Source: Halisarca cf. caerulea (lineage: Eukaryota; Porifera; Demospongiae; Chondrillida; Halisarcidae). From it: DNA of 45,000 nt. Both the position numbers and the translations under genes were made by a program. Positions 30,038-41,330 of this stretch are shown here, piece by piece. The notes under the pieces were generated by a model, which worked only from the letters and a program-made list of their open reading frames with translations, had not been told where the DNA came from and ran no database searches. Location: contig CAUJGJ010000397.1 of assembly GCA_963170055.1 (NCBI GenBank), positions 5,270,001 to 5,315,000 on the forward strand, read 5' to 3'. Within the stretch, counting starts at the first letter, position 1; every line of letters begins with the position of its first letter.

Positions 30038-31215
30038 TTAATCTTGAAAAAATGTCTTGCATTCCATTGAGAAAACCTCGAAGTCCTTGGCGGCCCTAAT
30101 GTGGGGTGGTAATGTCCTCCATATTGAAGGGCCCATGAAGCTGAAGGACTTTTGGCCCATTGAAGTTCGAAAGGAAGGAAGATTAAGTTGTCGACAGTCA
30201 GAAGCACGAGTAAAGTGATGGGAGGTGAAGGAGGGGAAGAGTTCAGTTAGATAGGCAACAGAATGAGAAGAAAGACACTTAAACATCAACTGGGATAGAT
30301 GAAGCTTTCTCCTGGAAGCAAGTGTACAAAGGCCAAGTTCCTTACGAACAGCAGAAGCAGAGAAATCCCTACTCTTGCGGAGAACGATGCGGCAGCCAAA
30401 GTTAAGGAGGCTTTCCAAGCAAAGGGATTGTTGTTTTGTGCAGCCCGACCAAACAATGTCACAATAGTCAAACGATGGTAGGACGTAAGATTTTAGGTAA
30501 AAAAGCAGTAGCTTCTTTGGGAGAAACCAAGATAGGCGATGGAGGAGATGGAGACTACGAGTTACTTTGCAACACACCTTGTCAATGTGGTCACTCCAAG
30601 TCAAAGTATCATTAATTGTTACACCAAGGAACTTGAAGCAGCGGACTTGCTCAACAACTTTGCCGTCAACACTCAGCTGGAGGCTATCTTTAGGATGACA
30701 TCTGCTAGAGTGAATCAGCATACTTTTAGATTTCGAAGCATTTAGCATAAGGCCATTCTTTTCTAACCACATGTTGGATAGGTTAAGACAAAGTTGGAGG
30801 GAAGACTGGAGGGTGGAGATTTTGTCACTAACAATGTAGATTGTAGTGTCATCAGCGAAAAGTACAGTGGAGCCTAAAGGAAGAACTGAGGGAAGGTCAT
30901 TGATAAAAGCTGAGAACAGGGAAGGACCAAGGACAGAGCCTTGAGGAACACCAGCCAAAGGAAAACCAGGAGCAGAGGAAGAATCAGCAACACAAGTAAC
31001 ATGGCAACGATTGGAGAGATAGGATCGGAACCAGGAGATGGCAGAAGAGGAAATACCAAGATTAGCAAGTTTAGAAAGGAGAAGATTGTGGTTAACAGTA
31101 TCAAAAGCCTTGGAAATATCTAGAAAGACTACACCCACATACTTCCTATCATCAAGTGCCTTATACCACTTGTCAAGGCAGTGGAGAAGCAGTGTCTGGG
31201 TGAAATGTGTATACT
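30038..31215 (-). pseudogene. CR1-type LINE reverse transcriptase, 5'-truncated
   Basis: An open minus-strand frame of about 390 codons ending in TGA/TAG just before 30038. Blocks: FTQTLLLHCLDKWYKALDD, VGVVFLDISKAFDTVNHNLLL (block A), GVPQGSVLGPSLFSAFINDLP (block B), LFADDTTIY (FADD, block C), FKFLGVTINDTLTWSDHID, and the C-terminal VLPSFDYCDIVW and SMGQKSFSFMGPSIWRTLPP. Known: CR1/L2-group non-LTR RT C-terminus. The endonuclease and the RT N-terminus are missing; homology begins abruptly near 31215, typical of 5' truncation during target-primed insertion. No internal stop, so a young copy. Confidence 0.9.
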
Positions 31216-31239
31216 GTGCCATAATTCCCAACCTTTTAT

Positions 31240-32345
31240 AGTTGTACTCAATTTGCAGAGTGGTGTAAACTTAAGGTTGAGGTGGCACTGACTACCTGTA
31301 TATGGGGTTCAATGTGTAATGATTAGCCATTTGCCTTTGTTCTATGGATGTATAGACATGACTAATATATTCTTCCCTTATAGGCTATAGGATTGTTTAT
31401 TAAATGCAAATGGCTCATTACAAGTGTTTGCTCAAACATGAACTCTAAATTTCAACCACCTTATCTATATGGGGAATAACTACTCTAAATGCATTTGCAA
31501 GATGACCCAAATAACTGGACTCTGAGCAGGGGCATTGCAAAAGCTGTACAGACTTGGAGTCTGCATGGAAATGTAGTCTAATTGCATAAAAATTCAGTTT
31601 TGGTTTCTATCTCTTTCATTTAAGTTAGACTGTCACGTTCAACAATATTACATTGTTGACCAAGAGGTGCTTCACAAAACATGAAAGCTAAAGAATGCCA
31701 TCAAGAGGTATTCATTTACGGATGGCTTTGTGAATAACAGCAACATGCTGTTACTTTAATAGTAGCATAAAATTAGTGGTTTCCTAATATTTAATAGTTT
31801 GAATTTCTTTGTAGAGGAAGCGCATTTAAATGCTAATCTTATGCTTTTGATTCAGTTCAACAATAATTACGAGCATAGCAAGTTTTCTATTTCCATCGCC
31901 TTGGCGGAGTGGGTTTGAGCTACCCACGCATTTGATTAATTTTCGGGTGACATTTGTTTGATTTTGTCCCATTTCAGGTCACTTTGGACGCGAATTACTC
32001 GGAAGGAGCTTGTCGAAATTCGCAGTAGCTAAAACTGGCAAAGAGGGACGCTTGTGCTCTTCGAGGCTAGGCAAAAAATTCGTTCGAAAGTCTAACCAAA
32101 ACTTCGCTATTTAGAGAAATAAAAAACTCACTTTCTGCCTCCTGTTGTAGAAAAGCGATCGACGCATTAAAGCGCAGAACTAGGCCATATCTCGGAACAA
32201 CTTTTTTGTTTGTTGAAATTAGTCTTTGCTTCTGGCAGGGTTCCGACTATTTAGTTTGGGGGCAGCGAATTGGTCAGCCATCTCGGTCGACATGTTCTGC
32301 CACGTGACGGTTATGTGAATTTGACGTCAACGATGACCATGCAAG
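31240..32345. other. Intergenic, no gene seen
   Basis: AT-rich to 31,900, then more mixed sequence up to the inverted-repeat arm. No coding segment or RNA gene recognised. Confidence 0.5.
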
Positions 32346-32351
32346 CACTGT

Positions 32352-32751
32352 CTGGTCTGGAATGGAACGGAACGCGTCTCTAAACACTCTCTGTAACGTT
32401 CCACAAGTCTATTAGCCGGAACGAAGGATTAACAACAACGAATCAACAGCAAACATTAAACTCTCTTCTAGCAAACTACATTATGTGGATTTGGCGGGCT
32501 CTAAAACCGGCAGCTTTGGCGCTAATTCTATAGCTAGATTCGTCTTAGTTGATCTGCAGTATGAGCCAGAGTATAGTTTTCTTAAATTTGCCAAGGTCTT
32601 GGATGTTTCACAGATAGAGAGGGCAGTGCAGATAGTGCATGATATGCTGATGTCCTTACCACTAGTCAAGCTTAATGGCGGTAAACTTTTCAGTGCAGGA
32701 GCAGTAAAAAAGATATAACAGTCAGTGTGATCATTTTGTTTCACAACAGTG

Positions 32752-32820
<69 letters not shown>

Positions 32821-33373
32821 ATACGTGCTTGTGTGCATACGTGCTTGTGTGCACATGTGTGTGTGTGTGTGTTAATACGTGCTTGTGTACACGTGCACGT
32901 GTGTGTGCGTGTGTGCGTGCGTGCGTGCTTGTGTGCATGTGCACGTGTGTGTGTATGTGCGTGTGTGCGTGCACGCGTGCATGTGTGCATGTGTGTGTGT
33001 GTGTGTGTGTGTGTTGTTATAAAATGATCACTGAGTTTTATATCTTCTTTGCTACCAGCTAAATTATATACCACCATTAGGCTTCATTGGTGGTAAGGAC
33101 ATCCAAGACCTTGAAAAATCAAGAAAACTATACTCTGGCTCATACTGCAGATAAACAAGGACGAATCTAGCTATAGAATTAGCGTGTAAACTGCCTCAGA
33201 GCCCGCCAAATCCACATAATGTGGTAAACTAGAAATGATTTTAATGTTTGCATGCTGTTGATTCGCTGTTGTTAATCCTTCGTTCCAGCTAGTAGACTTG
33301 CGGAACGTTATACAGAGAGTGTTTAAAGACACGTTCCCGAAAATAGCGCGTTCCATTCCATTCCAGATTTTAG
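32352..33373. repeat. Large inverted repeat around a GT tract
   Basis: Left arm about 32352-32688 and right arm about 33068-33373 are inverse copies with indels (shared blocks: GGAATGGAACG, AAACACTCTCTGTA.ACGTTCC, GAACGAAGGATTAACAAC, CATTATGTGGATTTGGCGGG, GATCTGCAGTATGAGCCAGA-like, TCTTGGATGT). The spacer is a (TG)n tract with TGCTTGTG/CATACG interruptions at 32748-33015. The arms have diverged enough to rule out a very recent event. Confidence 0.85.
32474..32718 (+). pseudogene. Short kinesin-like segment in the inverted repeat
   Basis: After a good acceptor (CTCTCTTCTAG) the frame reads SKLHYVDLAGSKTGSFGANSIARF. SKLHxVDLAGSE is the switch II region of kinesin motors. The facing arm (33240-33171, minus) reads PHYVDLAGSEAVY, keeping the Glu. 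Beyond these 10-12 residues nothing else matches a kinesin. Either a captured exon scrap or coincidence. Confidence 0.3.
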
Positions 33374-33419
33374 TATAAGGACTCACTGTCTCGCGAGTAC
33401 TGCGCTTTGCGTACATCTA

Positions 33420-33985
33420 GTTAATGTTGTTGTCAATAGTGCTTCGCTGACGAGGAAGTGGTCATTACCATCACAGATTATTTTATAATTTTTGAATGGA
33501 TGGTGTCGTGTGTAGCAGCGATACGTGCTCCTACATTCAAAGTAGCATAAAACTTATGCATAACCTTTCACACCAGGTGATATATGATGACAATTTTGTC
33601 ATCGTGGGGAGAACCTATGTATGTATCTAAGAATCTAAGAATTATTCTAGTTTGGCCTATGGTTGATTTTTTTTATATTAGTATTTACTATCCAAGTTTT
33701 TATTTGGGCATGTTAGTCATCCCGCATATACACTTCAACAGCAATTTTGACATTTCTAACTACAAAAAGAAGATTTTATTGATTGCCTTCATAAATGAAA
33801 TAATATATAGGGAGCATGCACGTTCTGGCCCCTATATGATTTCAGTTATGAAGCGTCATATGAGGAACGAATCAAATTTTGATATCCTTTGGAAACATGA
33901 GGCTAAGTAAAAGTTGTAAATAATTACAAAATATAATTACATGTGCATAAACACAGTCCTCAATACAATAATTATTACATTTCAC
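33420..33985. other. Intergenic, no gene seen
   Basis: No recognised coding segment. An open plus-strand frame (33584-33910) has no family resemblance or splice context that I can see. Confidence 0.45.
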
Positions 33986-33989
33986 ACCC

Positions 33990-35859
33990 CCAGTGAGACC
34001 TAAATGATACAAAGGGTTTGAAAAAAAGTGAGATGTGAATATTGTTGGCAATAATGCTGTGAAATGAGAAGAGTCGAAAAAGCCTCTGATGGCGGGGTAG
34101 TCTTCAACTGAAGGCAAGTACTTGATGTGATTGTTCATTCTCCTGTCTTTCTGTTGAAACAATCGTTTAATCTCCACAGATGAACTGTTTACATCCACTC
34201 TGCCAAGTTCTTCTACATTTCTGTGTCACATATAGCCATACATGTATATTAGCCTCTTTAACATAAGACACAAGGCATGTAAGTGGAAATGATTTCCCCA
34301 GCATTGGTCTTGAGCTGCTTCTTGCAAAAGTTTGCTCCATTCCCTTTCTGTAATTGCTGTAATATTTTCTTCATTTCGATCCACATTACGTAATAATAGT
34401 TGTGTACTAGGCTTCATCACCTCAAACATATGCTCCTTATTTTCTAATAAGCTGTACACAGTGATTGCTCTCAGATGTGCTGTATATTCTTCTGTACCAT
34501 GCAGTGCAATGGAGATGGTATTGTACATACAGTTCCCATCACCCGTGGTCCTCACTGGAACATATTGTGATGTAAATGAGGGCAAAAGTTCCTCTTGTAC
34601 AGACATGTCCACTACATGAGTTTCCACATTGAAAATGTCATTTTCCTGTTTGTTAACCTCATTTATTAAAGTTTTCACAGCAATCTTGTTATCTTCCATC
34701 AATTCTTTCAATTCTTCCATTGACTCTTTCTTTTTACTATTGAGAATGTCAGCAATGTTCTGCATACATTCTCTCACCTCCTTAGTACATGTTGTGTGAA
34801 TTTCTTGACTTGATAATTGTACTACAGTGAAACCTGCCCAATCCGACACCTCTCTAAACCGACAAATGCCTAAACCGACACTAAATTCGAGGCACCGATA
34901 GTTTTTCAATACAAAATCACCTGCCTAATCCGACAAATGCCTAATCCGAAAACCGACATCCATTTTGGAGTCCCTAGAATAAAATTAACCTGTACAATCC
35001 GACAATTGTTGCAAATTGGCTGGAGTTTCTCCTTCTATTTTCCCGCCGTACGCGTTATGCTTGCATGCGGACGCCATATTGCTTCATTACGTAATGATTC
35101 AATAACTAGAGAGGGGTTTGAGTATCTATGGCATAACGTTTAAACGCTACGTAGTAAGCTGATAGGTACGTTTCAAATTTAGAACGTTTTTCGTTTTAGC
35201 AACGTCGAATACTTCATACGTAACGTTATAGCGACATAGAACTATGACGAAGATCTTTTTTGCGAGTTTTTGGCGATTCTGAGGGAGATTTGGGTTCCTA
35301 GCGTTCTTTTATTATCAGAAACGGAACGCCAGGCGGAAAGCAGCAGTTAGAGGAGTAATGGAGAGAGCGTCAACACGAGCCTTATAACGTAGAACAACAA
35401 CGTACTAAGATACCTTGATACGTCAAAACCGTTACTAAGTAAGCTCATTACGTAACGTTTTACGTAGTGCTAAACCTCTCTACTAGCAAACACTGTGACG
35501 CAATAATCGGACTCAGTTGTAATAACGAATCAAAATTCTAACCCAAACCCTAACCCTCTGTAATCCGACATCCTCCTAATCCGACATTTTTTTCCAGTCC
35601 CATTGAGTGTCGGATTAGACAGGTTTCACTGTACTGGTACGTCCCTCTTCATTTCCTCCAAGACGTCCCTCAACAAAAAGTCATCCAAATCTGTTTCCAT
35701 CATGCTTATATCTTGAAGAGAAGTGGGTGGTTCATCCTCCTGAGACTGTGATAAATCCACCGGCAGCACCTCTGAATAATTGTCTTGACTTGGCTGACTA
35801 CAAACAACGGCATGCTGTTTACTTCTCAACCGCTCCATTCGCATGTGGGACATGTCCAT
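33990..35859 (-). pseudogene. OTU-family cysteine protease gene (split by a TA-flanked MITE)
   Basis: Starts ATG 35859 (MDMSHMRMERLRSKQ), runs to DVPV at 35634, is broken by the 807-bp MITE, and continues in exact frame (QLSSQEIHTTCTKEVRECMQ) when one TA is kept. Then a coiled-coil-like stretch (NSKKKESMEELKELMEDNK), and the OTU core TGDGNCMYNTISIALHG (catalytic D..C). A shift near 34225 leads into HIKYLPSVEDYPAIRGFFDSSHFTALLP, with the expected catalytic His. Known: OTU proteases cut ubiquitin-type chains, and Helentron-type elements often encode one. It lies about 1 kb downstream of the Helitron-like helicase on the same strand, so it may be part of that element. The MITE and frameshift inactivate it. 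Confidence 0.75.
34825..35631. mobile_element. pogo/Tigger-type MITE, 807 bp
   Basis: Ends CAGTGAAACCTG and inverse CAGTGAAACCTG, with AATCCGACA/TGTCGGATT repeats subterminally. TA duplicated at 34823-34824 and 35632-35633. No transposase. A CCCTAACCC-type run lies near 35535-35556. The inside also has inverse copies around 35105 and 35475 (CTAGAGAGG / CCTCTCTA), so another element may be nested. Confidence 0.85.
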
Positions 35860-35869
35860 AAACTTAAAA

Positions 35870-36885
35870 TCTCAGTGGAGGCGCCAATTAGAAAGAATTT
35901 TGCGACTTTAGATGGCTTCGCGACGAGATGTCATGTGACCAGCCTGTGACTTAGGAAAATGTTGTTGTGCACGTAAAGATTCCAAAACAGCCTTACATGA
36001 TGTTAAAACTGCAAGATCGACAATTATTCCAGTCAAACGGCCTTCGGCTACAGTGAATCCTAGTCTCGCATCTCCAGCCCCTTTCCGTTGACGACATCAT
36101 AAACATTCTACAAAATTTCTAACAACATCAAGGAGAAAGAGGCTGGCTATGCGAAACTAAGTGAGTCTTAAGCCTTCGATCAAATTTGAACATGTCAGTA
36201 ACTTTCTGGTCGGGCTTACCTAGCTTGAGTTTCTTTGATCTTTTCTCCTTCCGAAAAACATCTTCGAAAGCGATTTGGTTCGTATACAAGTGCGACCATT
36301 GCAGAATATAAAGAACTATCCGACGGCAAAAGGTTATGTATCAAAGATCAAAGGTACAAAAATAAAAGAGACTTCGTCTGTATTCCACTTCACTTGCTAC
36401 TTGACTCGACTTTTAGGTGATGTCACTTTCAATATCATGCGGCGGCCATGTGACAAAATGGCTACCGGCTAGTTCTATTCTAGTCAAAACTTTAATGACT
36501 GGGCGGCAGTGGGAAAAGGGCTATTGGCATACTTTTTTACATGTATTGGCTGTATTATAGGATAATAAATAACTTCCATGTTGGGGATTTTGATCCATTG
36601 CCAGATTCAGACGTTACAGGCGAAAAGGTGAGCTACCATGGTTTGAATTTGTGGTTTTTACCGTTTTTCTCTAAAACTCTTAGAGATATTTAAATCCCCA
36701 ACATGGAAGTTTTAGATACTTAGGTAAGGAACCAGTATACCAACATTTGTGCCCTTAGCTTTGAAGCTGCACTGCCACCCAGCCGTTTTTCATGTTTTTA
36801 TATGTTTAAGGTGAATGCGCATACATTTCAAGGAACATAGAAAATTCTTTCAAGTTTGACATTGAACAAAAGGTAATGCAGCCAT
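35870..36885. other. Spacer with a small inverted repeat
   Basis: No gene recognised between the OTU gene and the helicase remnant. AACTTCCATGTTGGGGATTT at about 36568 is repeated inverted near 36690-36710, bounding a possible MITE of about 145 bp. Confidence 0.5.
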
Positions 36886-39800
36886 CTACACAATGGTACT
36901 AGTTGTTAGAAGATAGCGCGTATTTGTAGTAAGAAATAAAACTGAAAAGTGACGATAAATTTTCTGATCACTGAAGCCATACAAGTGTCCTTGGACATGT
37001 TCCACATGTGTTTCCTTGTCCACCCTTTTGTTGGCATAAAGCTTCTTGGGTTCAAATTTCACCAGTGCTATGCCATTTAATGTCCTCACCTGACTTAATG
37101 CCACATAAGACATTCCGGCCTCAAACACTTTCTCTAAAGTCCAACACAGCAGAATCAAGTGACAGACATTGCACTTTGTGTAAAGTGGCGGCCCAACACA
37201 AAATTAAGGGTATCTGAGTCCGCTGTAGAACAGTGCCTTGCCGTCCATTGAATCGCACCGACAAGGGTTCAATGGCCACTGCCTCTTGTTGTCCAATGAG
37301 GATGCACACTTTGGTAAACTGTCCAACTCTTGGATCGTGAAACTTTACATATACAATAAGTGTTCGAAGGCATGCTTGCTTTGTACGAAGTTTGATCCAT
37401 CCCAGATTACCTTGCAATTTGAATCGAGGCTGTATGTGACGCCCACTGCTGCCCTTTGGTGTGTCATCCCTATATACACTATCATACCATACAGAAAAGT
37501 GAGCCAACGTCATCTTCTCAAATTCATCTTCCTGTGGTCTTGCAGCATATCTGTCAAATAGTCCAGGTTGAAAAAGATTTGCATCCATGTCATCCAGCTC
37601 AAGTAACTCGGACCGATTCTTGAGAATCCTTGTTCTCTTTTCGGGAGGATCAGTGTTGACAAAGACAACTTTACGCGATGAATCCTTTTATGGTAAGTGG
37701 CACAACCGATAGGCTGCTTCTTGGCCACTTAGCTGCCTATGTGAAAGCATAGTGTTTCCCAATTTAGATAGTCGTTTTCGAAGTGAAGCATTCGGTGCTA
37801 GTGATTGAAGGGAATCACTGATAGCCTTCTTCACCTCTTCGCTCTCACCTTTGCACATGTATGAACATATGTAAGATGCTGTCCCATAAACTGATCCAAT
37901 CAACTGTATATCCATGTTGGCCTGCCATGCTAAGAGTAGTGGAGCATTGTACGGGTTGATGTTTTCTTCACCATCGGTTCTCCTCAGAATATAGAAGCGG
38001 GACTCGTTGCCTACATCTTCATTATTCTTGAGACAAGGAGTGGACGATAGAGGTTGTGGAAAGTCAAAATGACATTCTTTTGATTTTTTCCTTTTGTCCT
38101 TCTTGATACAAGTAGACGTATGATTATGTTTCTGAACTCGAAGAACAGATCGCAAGCTGTCTTCACTAGATCCTTCTTCTGGAATTCTTGCAGAAATGTA
38201 ACGATCGATAAAGTCAGGAGCTGCCGTTCTTCCCTCTACTGTATCAAGATTAGGGGCATCTTTGATCCACCACAAGGAATGGATGTGTGGTGATCCTCTG
38301 AGTTGAAATTCTACTCTCCAAAAGAAATCTGTTACCTCTCCAATTGGCCTTCCAGATCCCTTTATGATTTCTTTCACTAGGGACTGGAAGCGGTGTTGAA
38401 AATGGCGTGCTGTGACAACAGGATTGCTTGTCATGAGTGTTCTTCTTTCTTCATTAGATAACTCGTCCACTTGTTCATTGGAGATATTCCTTCCACTGCA
38501 ACTTGCTAAAACCACCATCAAATCTTTCCAATGGTGATCATCTGCACTAAATGTAATAAAGAAAGTGGGTGGACCAAGTGTACGTAGCATTGCAAACAGT
38601 TGTATCCTTGCTGATTGCCAGTATGCTGCAGTTCCTCTAATATCTCGCATGAAGATGTAACAGTTTTCACGAACATCGGGATTTTCCCGTACTCCAGTGC
38701 TACGTAGATCTCCTGCAGTCAAAGTTTTCTTTTGTTTGTTCTTCCTTCCGGATGTTGGATTTCGAAGGCGGAGAGCAATTGATATACTACTTTGTAATTT
38801 TATCGCTTCCACAATGTTACAAGCCCAGAATATATATGATGGGTGCTTGGCCCAGCGTGAATCTTTACTCATTATTCTTGATTGAAAATAGTCCAAAGGT
38901 GTAATTGAAATTTGTCGATGAGTACCAAATCCGTTGTTTCCATCAGGATAAAGTGTTGGAAAAGCAAGAACCTCAAGTTGTTGCTCGTTGAAAATGCTCA
39001 GTGGAGCACTTGTGATCTTCTCAAGTTGATGCACTGGAAAAGTACCTTCTTGCAAGTAGTTGGTTACTGGTACATCTGGCATCAGGAAATTGCTGCGGAC
39101 AACACCTGATTCTTCCATTGCCTCTTCCTCGTTTTCAGTTTCCATAAAGTGATTTTCACATTCTTGTAAGCAGAGTTGTTTTCTTTCAACCATTGCAATG
39201 CATTCATGACAATAGTATAGCGACACCGATAGTACAATGGCTTGGATTCTTTCGATGCAGTGGGTGGCTTTATGTACACAATGTCGCTACCAGTCGCTGG
39301 TCGGGGAAGTTGATTAAAGACTTCAGTCATGGATGATGGAAAATTGATGACCTGCCCAGTTATTCCTCTTTGTCCACCACGTGGCAGAAGAACTAACTTC
39401 ATAAATGGTGCCACAGGTGCAATGAGGCGCTCTTCCATGCTGTTTAGGTCTTGAAGTTCTTGCGGTACAGAAGCAGTACTCCTTCTATTCCATCTTGAAG
39501 TGCTGGGAATTTTCTTCCTATTCAGTGCTGATATACATCTATTGCAGAACCATTCAGCAGTAAGGAATTGTGAATTTCCAGTTAGATGTGATGTAAGTTT
39601 ATTTGCATCCTCACATGAACACAAATGAGCATTCTCTTTATAGCACAACTTTAGACATGCAAAGCATGCACAAGATGGTCCATTACATATAGCCGTTAAG
39701 AATTTGTCCCTATTGGAAACAATTTGTGCTTCAGATGTGGTCAGTGGTGCGATTTGCTGCTGTTCTGAAAGTCCATTTTCCTCAATAGATTTACTTTGCT

Positions 39801-39968
39801 TTCTTTCCCGAGCTTGCTTCTTACGTAGCCTATCTTTCTCCAGCCTTGCTCTTTTGGATTCCTCTGATTCCCCTTCTTTCCATCTTCGCTTCCTTTCTTG
39901 CTGCTGTCGGACCTTTCCCTTCAATTCTTCATCCTCACAGTTCTTACCAACTTGTACTGCACATTTTT
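36886..39968 (-). pseudogene. Helitron/Helentron-like Rep-helicase gene, body
   Basis: Minus strand. Order: basic region (RKRRWKEGESEESKRARLEK), Cys pairs (CACFACLKLC, CSCED, WFCNRC), MEERLIAPVAPFMKLVLLPRGGQ (DUF6570-like), a one-base shift near 39140, then the Helitron-like N domain with AYWQSARIQLFAMLRTLGPPTFFITFSADD, the HUH motif GSPHIHSLWW (HIH at 38279-38287) and Y-x3-Y-x2-K in SYICSYMCKGE, the two-Tyr nicking motif. A TAA at 37688-37690 breaks the frame, which continues as DMDANLFQPGLFDRYAARP. Then the C-terminal helicase, VGQFTKVCILIG, RTQIPLILCWAATLHKVQ and (after a shift near 37150) GMSYVALSQVRTLNGIALVKF (motif VI). Walker A and the DExx box are absent: sequence jumps from the domain before the helicase to its last third. 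Known: rolling-circle transposition protein. Inactive here. Confidence 0.85.
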
Positions 39969-40033
39969 AGGGGCTGCCTGCGGCAGCCCCTATATTGTTT
40001 TCATTTGGACTTCCGGTGTGTAACGCTCGTCCG

Positions 40034-40064
<31 letters not shown>

Positions 40065-40318
40065 GGATTTGAAGAAAAGTCTTATAATAGAGAATTTATA
40101 TAATAGTAATAGAGAAGTATGAATTTATAGGAAGGAGTTAGAGGAATTGTTTTGAAAACAATTGCCAAATATGGCAAATTGTTTTCAAAACAATCATCCA
40201 GTTACAATAAACAGTATGTTCAATGACTGTTCAGCTGTGCACTTACACTCCAATGCTTTGCAAGTGATTCGAGTGCGTGGGGCGGCAGCCCCCACGAGTT
40301 TTTAACTCAAATTACTTG
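39969..40318 (+). mobile_element. Hairpin-ended non-autonomous element, copy B
   Basis: Same family and nearly identical to copies A and C: AGGGGCTGCCTGCGGCAGCC hairpin, ACTTCCGGTGTGTAACGCTC, (TA)n, the central TTTTGAAAACAATTGCC palindrome, and the end CGAGTTTTTAACTC..AATTACTTG. Flanked by T5 on the left and TT on the right. It splits the Helitron-like gene between KQAREK and its KCAVQVGKNCEDEELKGKV continuation. Confidence 0.85.
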
Positions 40319-41330
40319 TTACTTTTCCCTGGCTTGCTTCTTTTGTAATCTTTCCTTTACTAGTCTTTCCTTTTTTGCTCCTTCGGATTCCCCTTCCTGC
40401 CATCGCCATTTTCTTTGGAAAGCATTTTCTTTCCTCTTCATTTCTTCCTCTTCAGATGCCATTTCCAACTTAGATTTCCTATATTTTGCCATCATTTCCA
40501 GTCTTGCTGTTCGGTCTTCAGGACTTTCTTTGTCCAGCTGCTTCTTTCTGTATTCCTGGTACACTTTAAGTTTTTTTGGACCTCATCTCTTCAGTTTCCT
40601 TCTCTAGTCATTTCTGTTGATTTGTAAGCAATACTTTCAGCCTCTTATCTCTTTCTACTGCTGTTTCCTTTTCTAATCGCTTCTGCTGGTTTGTAACCAA
40701 CGTTCTGAGTCTTTTATCCCTATCCTCTGCTGTTTCCTTTTCTAATCGCTTCTGCTGGTTTGTAACCAACGTTCTGAGTCTTTTATCCCTATCTTCTGCT
40801 GTTTCCTTTTCTAAACGCTTCTGCTGGTTTGTAACCAACGTTCTAAGTCTTTTCTCCCTATCTTCTTCTGTTTCCTTTTCTAATCGCTTCTGCTGGTTTG
40901 TAACCAACGTTCTGAGTCTTTTATCCCATCTTCTGCTGTCTCCTTCTCTAGATGCTTCTGTTGGTTTGTAACCAACGTTCTGAGTCTTTTATCCCTATCT
41001 TCTGCTGTTTCCTTTTCTAATCGCTTCTGCTCATTTGTAACCAACGTTCTGAGTCTTTTATCCCTATCTTCTGCTGTTTCCTTTTCTAATCGCTTCTGCT
41101 GGTTTGTAACCAACGTTCTGAGTCTTTTATCCCTATCTTCTGCTGTCTCCTTCTCTAGATGCTTCTGTTGGTTTGTAACCAACATTGTGAGCCTTTTATC
41201 CCTATCTTCCTTTGTTTCCTTCTCTACACACTTCTGTTGGTTTGTAAACAACTTTATCAGCCTTTTATCCCTATCTTCTGCTGTCTCCTTTTCCAAACGT
41301 TTGTGTTGATTTGCAACTAATATTCCTAGC
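40319..41330 (-). repeat. 23-residue charged tandem repeats of the Helitron-like protein
   Basis: About eleven units of 69 bp (40608-41330), each encoding a variant of LEKETAEDRDKRLRTLVTNQQKR, followed toward the C-terminus by related but diverged units (KESPEDRTARLEMMAKYRK, LEMASEEEEMKRKENAFQRK). High helix propensity suggests a long coiled coil. Single-base changes in some units (a missing base near 40926, another near 40590) shift the frame. Some Helitron-like proteins I recall have (K/R)RxxETxExRxxRLx repeats in this position. Confidence 0.8.

Noticed and set aside
33584..33910. 108-codon plus-strand frame
   Set aside because: No family resemblance, no splice sites and low-complexity Ile/Phe-rich composition; likely chance in AT-rich DNA.
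35530..35560. Interstitial telomere
   Set aside because: Only two or three CCCTAA-like units inside a MITE; too short to mean more than chance.
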